Source of the DNA: TMED23 sp964639965
Lineage (GTDB): Bacteria; Pseudomonadota; Alphaproteobacteria; Rhodospirillales; UBA2165
Reading direction: 5' to 3'
Length of the DNA stretch: 64,000 nt
Assembly (NCBI GenBank): GCA_964639965.1
Contig: CAZXGI010000008.1
Location: 1 to 64,000 of the forward strand
Within the stretch, counting starts at the first letter, position 1. The number at the start of each line of letters is the position of its first letter. Shown here one piece after another: positions 25,977-33,313 of this stretch. The notes under the pieces are model-generated. The model saw only the letters and a program-made list of their open reading frames with translations, did not search any database and had not been told where the DNA came from. The position numbers and the translations under genes are program-made.

Positions 25977-27002
25977 ATGATTCCTTATCTTTTATTCCCA
26001 TTATTAATATTTTTCTCAGCCTCTTTGGGTGTAATTATTTCACCGTTATGGGGTAGTGCACCTTTTGTTTTGATATTGGTGATTATTCCGATAATCGATT
26101 CACTTTTGCCAAAAATGCAAAATCCAGAAAAAAATTTAAAGAATGGAGTAACTTTTGACCTGACTTTAATCCTAGTATTCCCTTTCATAGTTATGTTATT
26201 TTTTTCAGGAATGTGGGTTGCTTCCGAAACAAATTCGATGCTAGGCGCTGGATTTTTAGGCGCTTCAATTGGCATGGCTACCGGATCAGTCGGCCTCCCT
26301 GCTGCCCACGAACTAATCCATAGAACAGGTAAAATATTTCAGAGCATAGGATTGTTGACATTATTGTTTTGTTTTTATGGCCATTTCAGGATTGAACATA
26401 TTCACGGTCATCATTCAAAAGTAGCTACAGTATCTGACCCCGCAACAGCCCGCCTGGGAGAAAACGTTTATATTTTTCTTATTCGTTGCGTGACAAAGGG
26501 TTGGTGGTCAGCATGGAAAATAGAAAAAAGGCTTATTGAAAGAAAAGAACAGCCTCTATTCAGTTACAAAAACCGCATGATTTTATATTTTTTTCTGCAA
26601 CTTATTCTTTTAATCAGCACGTGGTTTTTTTGTGATGTCAAGGGACTCATTTTCCTAACCACCCATACAGTGGTGGCTATTCTGCTCCTCGAAATTGTTG
26701 AATATATCCAGCATTATGGATTACAACGTCTAAAAACAGACCAAGCTGAGATTGAACCATATAATAAAAAACACGCGTGGGATTGCCGCCATTGTGCAAC
26801 CAATTGGTCAACGTTCAATCTAGGCTTGCACAGCGATCATCACAGTAAACCTGGGAAAAGATTTCCGCTCCTCTCCAACCAAGCGCCACAAAATGAAATG
26901 CCGTTTAGTTATCCCATTATGATTTTGCTGGCACTAGTTCCACCAATATGGTTCAAGATTATGAATCATAGAATAAAAAACAAAATTATACCTAGCTATT
27001 AA
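25977..27002 (+). CDS. AlkB-type membrane di-iron hydroxylase/desaturase family protein
   Basis: A 341-residue integral membrane protein with the full histidine-box set of the alkane monooxygenase (AlkB) branch of the fatty-acid-desaturase superfamily: HELIH (111-115), EHIHGHH (140-146), EYIQHYG (242-248) and LHSDHH (284-289). The segment DPATARLGENVY after the second box is also AlkB-like. Hydrophobic segments are at about 1-45, 62-82, 88-108, 118-135 and 200-245. The family hydroxylates alkanes, fatty acyl or related terminal methyl groups using a di-iron centre and an electron donor; the substrate here is unknown. No rubredoxin gene is adjacent. Its stop directly abuts the mtaB start, so the two are probably translated from one message. 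Confidence 0.85.
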   Translation: MIPYLLFPLLIFFSASLGVIISPLWGSAPFVLILVIIPIIDSLLPKMQNPEKNLKNGVTFDLTLILVFPFIVMLFFSGMWVASETNSMLGAGFLGASIGMATGSVGLPAAHELIHRTGKIFQSIGLLTLLFCFYGHFRIEHIHGHHSKVATVSDPATARLGENVYIFLIRCVTKGWWSAWKIEKRLIERKEQPLFSYKNRMILYFFLQLILLISTWFFCDVKGLIFLTTHTVVAILLLEIVEYIQHYGLQRLKTDQAEIEPYNKKHAWDCRHCATNWSTFNLGLHSDHHSKPGKRFPLLSNQAPQNEMPFSYPIMILLALVPPIWFKIMNHRIKNKIIPSY

Positions 27003-28283
27003 ATGAGCAAAAAAATGACGAAATGCAGAAGGCCAGAAATTGTCACTTACGGATGCAGGCTCAACACTTTTGAGTCTGAAATTATTCGAAAACAAGCCGA
27101 AACAGCTGGTTTAGTCGAAACAGTAATTTTTAACACGTGTGCAGTGACGGCGGAGGCCGAACGAGAGGCGCTAAGTCAAATTAAAAAACTAAAACGTGAC
27201 CAACCCAACTTAAGTATTATTGTTTCCGGATGTGCAGCTCAGATAGATCCAGAAAAATTTAAAAATATGGCAGAAGTTGATCTAGTATTAGGAAATGAAG
27301 AAAAACTTGAACTTGAAAGCTATCTTTTATCAAACCTAAAAGAGAAAATAATAATTTCAGATATTATGACAGTAAAAGAAATTGCTGGTCATTTGATCTC
27401 CGGATTTAAATCTCGCTCCCGAGCATTCATTCAGGTTCAGCAAGGTTGCAACCATCGGTGCACCTTTTGCGTCATTCCATTTGCTCGCGGAAACAGTCGA
27501 TCTGTACCCATTGAGCATATTATTAAACAAATTAACGATATAGTGGACAATGGTTATCGTGAAGTAGTGTTAACGGGCGTTGATATTACATCCTATGGAA
27601 ACGATTTAATTGGAAAGCCATCTCTAGGTCAAATGATTCGCCACCTACTCATATCAGTTCCAAATTTAGAACGCCTCCGCCTCAGCTCTCTTGATCCAGC
27701 CGCGATAGATCGAGACTTATTAGAATTGTTTGCAAATGAACCTCGCCTGATGCCGCATGTTCATTTAAGTGTGCAGGCCGGCAGTGATATAATCTTAAAA
27801 CGGATGAAACGTCGGCATACTCGAAAGAATGTAATAGAACTATGCAACCAAATGCGCGAAAGCAGGGCGAATATCGTTTTTGGTGCTGACTTGATCACTG
27901 GTTTTCCAACAGAGACTGAAGAATTATTTGACGAAACGATGCAGTTAGTTGACGAAGCTGACCTTACTTACCTCCACGTATTTCCATACTCTCCTAGGCC
28001 AAAAACTCCGGCGGTTCGAATGCCACAAATTGACGCTAAAACCATAAAATATCGTTCAACCGCTTTGCGCAAAAAGGGCTTACAAAAGAAAGATGAATAT
28101 TTTCATAGTCTTAAGGGTAAAATAACAAGTATTTTGGTAGAAAGTAAGAACCGAGGCTATACTGAAACTTTTGCACCAGTATCTTTAATTAATGAGCAGA
28201 AAAAAGGAGAGATCATTTCAGCTTTAATAACAAGCACCTCTCCAGATGGCCTAACAGCAGAACAAGCTCCAAGTGTAAATTAA
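27003..28283 (+). CDS. mtaB: tRNA (t6A37) methylthiotransferase MtaB
   Basis: Radical-SAM methylthiotransferase that converts t6A37 to ms2t6A in tRNAs reading ANN codons. At 426 residues it is normal. The N-terminal UPF0004 cluster cysteines lie in TYGCRLNTFESE, FNTCAVTAEAE and VSGCAAQ. The radical-SAM CxxxCxxC is GCNHRCTFCVIPFARG. Further SAM motifs are VVLTGVDITSYG, and VQAGSDIILKRMKRRHTR is typical of MtaB. A C-terminal TRAM region follows. The start immediately follows the AlkB-like stop (TAAATG); an ATG four codons later is an alternative. Its stop codon overlaps the ftsY start (TAATG). Confidence 0.95.
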   Translation: MSKKMTKCRRPEIVTYGCRLNTFESEIIRKQAETAGLVETVIFNTCAVTAEAEREALSQIKKLKRDQPNLSIIVSGCAAQIDPEKFKNMAEVDLVLGNEEKLELESYLLSNLKEKIIISDIMTVKEIAGHLISGFKSRSRAFIQVQQGCNHRCTFCVIPFARGNSRSVPIEHIIKQINDIVDNGYREVVLTGVDITSYGNDLIGKPSLGQMIRHLLISVPNLERLRLSSLDPAAIDRDLLELFANEPRLMPHVHLSVQAGSDIILKRMKRRHTRKNVIELCNQMRESRANIVFGADLITGFPTETEELFDETMQLVDEADLTYLHVFPYSPRPKTPAVRMPQIDAKTIKYRSTALRKKGLQKKDEYFHSLKGKITSILVESKNRGYTETFAPVSLINEQKKGEIISALITSTSPDGLTAEQAPSVN

Positions 28284-29230
28284 TGACCACTAAAGAAAAC
28301 GAAATTAAAAATGATAGTTGGCTATCACGTTTGACTGCAGGACTTAGCAGTTCATCATCAAGGATCACGGAAAATATTAATAGTTTATTTGTAAAACGTA
28401 AACTAGATGCGGACACGATAGAAAAATTAGAAGAAATATTAATAACCTCAGACTTGGGCGTTAACACGGCGAGTCGTTTGGTTCATTCAATAACATCTTC
28501 GCGTTTTGATAAAGAAATCACTCCAGAAGAAATCAAGGGGATTTTAGCCACCGAAATAACTAAAATCTTGGAACCTGTTGCTATACCATTAAAGACCAAT
28601 CCACATAATTTACCTCACGTTATTTTAGTTTGTGGCGTTAACGGTGTTGGCAAAACGACTACTATAGGTAAACTTGCACAAACATACAAAGCTTCGGGTC
28701 AAAAGGTTGTTTTAGCCGCAGGTGATACATTTCGAGCAGCAGCAATTGAGCAATTAAAAATCTGGGGCAAACGCGCAGACTGTCAGGTTATCGCGTCTGA
28801 AATTGGAAAGGATGCCGCGAGCCTGGCTTTTGACGCATTTGAACAAGCAAAAAAATCAAAGGCTGATATTCTCTTGATAGATACCGCGGGCCGTCTACAA
28901 AACAAGAAAGAGTTTATGGCAGAACTAAGAAAAATCACCCGCGTAATCCGTAAAGTAGATGCCACAGCCCCCCACAGCTGTTTACTTGTGCTCGATGCTA
29001 CCACCGGCCAAAACACCCATTCTCAAGTTGAGGTGTTTTCAGAAGAAATTAATATTACTGGTCTAATTGTAACAAAACTTGACGGTTCTTCAAAAGGTGG
29101 GGTTCTTGTATCATTAGCAGAAAAATATAAAGTTCCGGTCCACGCAATTGGTATCGGCGAACAAATCGATGATCTGCGACCATTTAAGGCTAATGATTTT
29201 GCTAATTCTTTATTGGGACTTGATAAATGA
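28283..29230 (+). CDS. ftsY: Signal recognition particle receptor FtsY
   Basis: SRP receptor GTPase that docks Ffh-ribosome complexes at the membrane. At 315 residues it consists of the NG domain with almost no acidic A domain. The N domain has LEEILITSDLGVNTASRLV. The G domain has GVNGVGKTTTIGKLAQTYK, AGDTFRAAAIEQLKIWG, LIDTAGRLQNKKEFMAELRK, LVLDATTGQN, and TKLDGSSKGGVLVSLAEKY, then IGIGEQIDDLRPF. It overlaps the mtaB stop by one base. The dapF-mtaB-ftsY arrangement is common in alphaproteobacteria. Its partner Ffh is encoded 3.7 kb away on the opposite strand. Confidence 0.96.
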   Translation: MTTKENEIKNDSWLSRLTAGLSSSSSRITENINSLFVKRKLDADTIEKLEEILITSDLGVNTASRLVHSITSSRFDKEITPEEIKGILATEITKILEPVAIPLKTNPHNLPHVILVCGVNGVGKTTTIGKLAQTYKASGQKVVLAAGDTFRAAAIEQLKIWGKRADCQVIASEIGKDAASLAFDAFEQAKKSKADILLIDTAGRLQNKKEFMAELRKITRVIRKVDATAPHSCLLVLDATTGQNTHSQVEVFSEEINITGLIVTKLDGSSKGGVLVSLAEKYKVPVHAIGIGEQIDDLRPFKANDFANSLLGLDK

Positions 29231-29265
29231 ATTCTTGAACCAATAAAACTAAAGTCATCTTTTTA

Positions 29266-29511
29266 TTACACTCGAATATTCAAATAAAACCCTCGTGGAA
29301 CATCGTCCCTTAGAGGCTTATCAGCATCAAGCGATTGATCAAGCTTGGCTAACGCTCGACGGAAGGCAGGTTCATCCATTGGCTTGGTAATCCTAGCCTG
29401 CCGATCAACTTCTTTTGAGGCTTCATATCCTGAAAGCGCCTGTTTGCGAAAGTTCCCAGGATACCTGAGTGGCTGGACAGTAGCCCCTACAGACCTATAA
29501 TCATCAGTCAC
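29266..29511 (-). CDS. Small hypothetical protein (81 aa)
   Basis: I do not recognise this gene. It starts at a GTG at 29511 with an AAGGG ribosome site about 11 bases ahead. It is rich in Arg, Asp and Ala (KEVDRQARITKPMDEPAFRR, then LDADKPLRDDVPRGFYLNIRV in two parts) and contains no membrane segment or signal peptide. Codon use resembles a real gene, and the C-terminal PRGFYLNIRV looks like an ordered strand. It is convergent with ftsY, with only 35 bases between, and divergent from the MCP-like gene. Alphaproteobacterial small cytosolic proteins of this sort exist, but I assign no function. Confidence 0.65.
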   Translation of the reverse strand: MTDDYRSVGATVQPLRYPGNFRKQALSGYEASKEVDRQARITKPMDEPAFRRALAKLDQSLDADKPLRDDVPRGFYLNIRV

Positions 29512-29923
29512 TTATAGAATTACCCTTCTTATGTGAATTCAAGCCCAAGTACACTCACCTTTGCAACTATTAATTTTGTCCTCTTTGTGGCCCAAAAAAG
29601 TTAACAAATCCTATCTTCGCTTTAATCTTTTTTATAAAAAAAACAAATCTGCATTGACAGCCACTTAACACCCCAAGGTGATGGAGCGATCAGTAAGTAT
29701 ATTGCAAATAGCCAAGTTTATATACACCAATTGATTCTGGATAGTTTAAAATAATTATACTCGATAAAACGAAAATCAATTTTGTCACTCAAGGTAAGAT
29801 AAATTAGAAAATTTTATTTTTGCGTGACAACTAGAAAACAGTCTAACATAGAACGAGAAAAGCCCACTAGAATAATGATCAAGAAGCTAAACTAGCTACG
29901 AGTATTAAAAACGAGAAATTATC
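29512..29923. other. Intergenic region between the 81-aa gene and the MCP-like gene
   Basis: About 410 AT-rich bases. A TTGACA hexamer occurs near 29655 on the plus strand, but no convincing -10 follows at 16-18 bases. No RNA gene, inverted repeat with T-tract or coding frame was recognised. It must hold the promoters of both flanking genes. Confidence 0.4.
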
Positions 29924-31834
29924 ATGAATGAAGATATAACAGACCAATCTTCCGTAGATAAGAAACAGAATAAAGATGGTTCTAATGATATTTTTCTTGA
30001 GCCTAATTTTGGAATTAAAGGTGAACCAATAGGCGACGACAGAACCCATAAATCTTTTTTGGGTGGAATTAGTTTTATAACCCGCCGTTGGTTGATTGCC
30101 ATAACAGGTATTATAGCTTTTTGTGGCTTAGCAGGGCTGCTTTTTAAATCCGACCAGTTATTGACATATTCATTTCAGCAGGTTCGTACCTCTAGCAACC
30201 TCTCTAAACAAGTTTTTAAAATTGAATCTGAGATTGTTGCTTTGAATAGTGACAGCAATAACTTCATTCGGACAAAAAACTTACGCTATGCAGAGAATTA
30301 TGACAAACGTGCCGAAAAAATTATTAATGATCTTAAAACTCTAGCAGAAAATCCACAATTTCCAACAATCCAAAAGTTAGCTACGACCATATACGACGGT
30401 ATTGGAGAACATAAAAAACAATTCTCCAAAATTATAAAGATTCAAGATTTATTGGGGTTTAATAAAAAGATTGGCATCCAGCCAAATGCCAATGAATCTT
30501 TTGCAACGCTTGAAAAACAATTATCTCAATTAAACGCAACCAAACTTAATCCGGAACTGCAAAATTTACTTGGTGAAATAAAAATTAGCGAAATAAAATT
30601 CGCCGAAGTAATGGATACTGAAAAACAAAAGTACGTAAATAAACTTATTAGCCGCCTAATCAGGTTGTTGGACAGTTCTGTCCTCAAAAATAAAGAAAAG
30701 AAAATATTGGAAACCTTAATCCAAAGCCACCGCAACGATGTGGCCCAGTTATCCCGGACTTATTCAATCTATCGTAAAGCGAAGACCCGTCTGGGTGAAA
30801 TAAGTTCCTATATAGCGCCGAGTATAGACACAATGATAAACTATAATGGCAACTTTTCCCTTCTAGCGCGACAAGAAAGTCAGAAAACCCAGCAATTAAT
30901 TCGAAAAATTGTTATAATCGGTGGCACCTCCATACTAATATTACTCATTTCTTTCCATATGATTATAATCCGAAGTATTTCTGTACCAGGGACAAAAATA
31001 GCAGAAAATGCTGTAGAACTAGCTCATGGTAACGTAAGTGCACCCATCCCCTTTCTTGCCAACTCAGACCCAATAGGCCAATTATCGAATGCATTGACTA
31101 TCTTTCGAGAAAACATGCTGCAAGCTGACAGCTTGCGCAAAGATTTAGAAATCGCTCGACAAGAGAATTTCCAACCGAATATCGAATCTATCCCAAATGC
31201 TCATAACCTTCAAAATATAAATCAACACCAAGACAAAAAAATTTCTTCAGAAGAATTCCAAGAAGAAAAGCCAGTTATTCAAGACCATTCACTCAACGAC
31301 AACACAATTTCAGACATTAGCAATAAAATAACCACAACAAGTCAAAATGCATCCGATGCTTTTGAGGAGGTTGAAAAAACTGAAATCATGGTTTCTGGCC
31401 TTGATGATACGACAGAGAAAATTGAAGACATTGAAATTCTTATGATAGGCATAAGCGATCAAATAAGCTTACTTGCAGTCCAAACCGCTCTGCATAGCAA
31501 TAATGTTCCTAATGATAAGAACCTAGTTCATTTATATGAAAAACGAGATAAGAGAAAACCGAAAATTAAATCTGGTTCTGGTCAGTCAGTAGACGATCGT
31601 ATTAAGTCCATCCAAGATGAAACAAAACGGGTTATTAAAGAAGTCCAAAAAATTGGGGTAACGGTCCATGAAGTAAACGAGGTTGCCAAAGAAATATCGA
31701 ATTCCATTTCTCAGGAAGCGCTAGAAGCCGCCAACCAACTTCTCAAGCAATCGGAGGATCTTCGAACTATATTAGATAATATTTTAGATAAAACTCAGAA
31801 TGAGAATACAATCATATCAAAGCCGAAAATATAG
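29924..31834 (+). CDS. Chemoreceptor-like membrane protein with HAMP domain and degenerate signalling tip
   Basis: A 636-residue protein with chemoreceptor architecture: cytoplasmic N-tail (1-55), membrane segment 1 (about 56-76), a helical extracytoplasmic domain of about 250 residues, membrane segment 2 (about 329-349), and a HAMP domain (about 350-400, ISVPGTKIAENAVELAHGNV and DPIGQLSNALTIFRENM). The cytoplasmic remainder resembles an MCP signalling domain at ISDQISLLAVQTAL (511-523) and at RIKSIQDETKRVIKEVQKIG (559-578). Between them the hairpin tip, normally ending NAAIEAARAGE and binding CheA/CheW, is replaced by an unrelated charged stretch. I infer a receptor relic or one rewired to another partner. 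There are no che genes nearby. Confidence 0.75.
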   Translation: MNEDITDQSSVDKKQNKDGSNDIFLEPNFGIKGEPIGDDRTHKSFLGGISFITRRWLIAITGIIAFCGLAGLLFKSDQLLTYSFQQVRTSSNLSKQVFKIESEIVALNSDSNNFIRTKNLRYAENYDKRAEKIINDLKTLAENPQFPTIQKLATTIYDGIGEHKKQFSKIIKIQDLLGFNKKIGIQPNANESFATLEKQLSQLNATKLNPELQNLLGEIKISEIKFAEVMDTEKQKYVNKLISRLIRLLDSSVLKNKEKKILETLIQSHRNDVAQLSRTYSIYRKAKTRLGEISSYIAPSIDTMINYNGNFSLLARQESQKTQQLIRKIVIIGGTSILILLISFHMIIIRSISVPGTKIAENAVELAHGNVSAPIPFLANSDPIGQLSNALTIFRENMLQADSLRKDLEIARQENFQPNIESIPNAHNLQNINQHQDKKISSEEFQEEKPVIQDHSLNDNTISDISNKITTTSQNASDAFEEVEKTEIMVSGLDDTTEKIEDIEILMIGISDQISLLAVQTALHSNNVPNDKNLVHLYEKRDKRKPKIKSGSGQSVDDRIKSIQDETKRVIKEVQKIGVTVHEVNEVAKEISNSISQEALEAANQLLKQSEDLRTILDNILDKTQNENTIISKPKI

Positions 31835-31948
31835 ATGCAGCCCAAAAGCTATAGTTAGCAGAGGGAGAACCTATGACCAAATTTTCTTCAAATAACTAAA
31901 AAAAGTAAATGTAATAAATAAGTTCCCGAGCGCGATCCAATTGAATAA

Positions 31949-33121
31949 TTATTCTACCAACACAGAGACACCTGGCAATATTTTTCCCTCAAGCCATTCG
32001 AGGAACGCACCTCCAGCTGAAGAAATATAAGAGAAGTTCTCAGTCACGCCAGCATTTGCCAGAGCAGACATAGTGTCCCCACCCCCAGCCACCGTCAAAA
32101 GTTCGCCTGCCTGTGTAAATTTTGCGGCAGACAGAGCCACCGCATTTGTGCCCGCATCAAAAGGCTTGATTTCAAACGCACCAAGCGGGCCATTCCAAAC
32201 TAACGTCTTACATTGGCTAATTAAAGTCTCAATTTTATCAACAGTGTTGGGCCCTACATCTAAGATCATTTTTTCTGCTGGTACAGCATTAATATCCACA
32301 ATATGTGATCCGCTGCCATCACTTAATTTAGACGCAACGACGGCATCAACCGGCAAATGTATCATGCATCCAGAATGTTCGGCTTTATTAAAAACATTCT
32401 TTGCAGTTTCTGCCATATCACCTTCACACAGAGAACTCCCTACCGTAAAGCCGGCAGCATATAAAAAGGTATTTGCCATTGCACCACCAACAATTAGATG
32501 ATCGACCTTAGAAATTAAGTTTTTTAGCACTCCAAGTTTAGTTGATATCTTGTTGCCACCAACTATTGCGACTACCGGTGGAGCAGGGTGGTTTAGGGCC
32601 TGATCAAGTGCCTCCATTTCTCTTTGCATCAAACGACCGGCTGCAGATGGCATCAAACGAGCGACACCTTCAATTGATGCATGAGACCTGTGAGAACAAG
32701 AAAAAGCGTCATTAACATAAATATCGCCTAATTTACTAAGAAATTTAGCAAAATCCGGATTATTACTTTCCTCACCAGAATTAAAACGAAGATTCTCAAG
32801 CAATACAATCTCGCCAAATTGAGGCGCATGACGACCATCAAGAGAAAATTTAATATTCGTACTCGGTAGAAAAGACTGTAGCACCGGTACAAGAAATTCA
32901 AGAGAATATTTTTTTACTATCTCCCCATTGGGGCGTCCCAAATGACTAGCCAAAACGATACTAGCTCCTTTGTCTAGGATCTCTTTTAGGGTGGGGACCA
33001 ATAATGCAATCCGAGCAGTGTCAGTGACAACACCTTCCTGTATTGGAACGTTCATATCAACCCTTAACAACACTCGCTTACCAGCAAGTTCATAATCATC
33101 AAGCGTTCTAAATTTAGACAT
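31949..33121 (-). CDS. pgk: Phosphoglycerate kinase
   Basis: Glycolytic/gluconeogenic kinase that transfers phosphate between 1,3-bisphosphoglycerate and ADP. I place the start at the ATG at 33121 (MSKFRTLDDYELAGKRVLLR), giving 390 residues, because alphaproteobacterial homologues begin this way. ATGs at 33130 and 33163 are also open. Motifs are RVDMNVPIQEG, SHLGRPNGE, LENLRFNSGEESNN, DAFSCSHRSHASIEG, and VGGNKISTKLGVL. The C-domain hinge and nucleotide site are WNGPLGAFEIKPFDAGT and VAGGGDTMSAL. It is a single-gene unit between the convergent MCP-like gene and acnA on the same strand. Confidence 0.96.
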   Translation of the reverse strand: MSKFRTLDDYELAGKRVLLRVDMNVPIQEGVVTDTARIALLVPTLKEILDKGASIVLASHLGRPNGEIVKKYSLEFLVPVLQSFLPSTNIKFSLDGRHAPQFGEIVLLENLRFNSGEESNNPDFAKFLSKLGDIYVNDAFSCSHRSHASIEGVARLMPSAAGRLMQREMEALDQALNHPAPPVVAIVGGNKISTKLGVLKNLISKVDHLIVGGAMANTFLYAAGFTVGSSLCEGDMAETAKNVFNKAEHSGCMIHLPVDAVVASKLSDGSGSHIVDINAVPAEKMILDVGPNTVDKIETLISQCKTLVWNGPLGAFEIKPFDAGTNAVALSAAKFTQAGELLTVAGGGDTMSALANAGVTENFSYISSAGGAFLEWLEGKILPGVSVLVE

Positions 33122-33313
33122 TTTTTTCATATACCCAAAAAAATTAAATGGATTAAGACGCAATATATACAGCTGATTGACTCACACAAGTCACCATCTG
33201 GCTGATTTCCTGCTGGTGGTAATAACAAAAGCAGCTCGCCCGATGATCACACTTCTATTTAAGCAAATTCTAGATAACTTATGATGGGAAATATGCAAAA
33301 TAAATTCGATATT

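Noticed and set aside
29653..29685. TTGACA as the -35 of a promoter for the MCP-like gene
   Set aside because: No TATAAT-like hexamer occurs 16-18 bases downstream.
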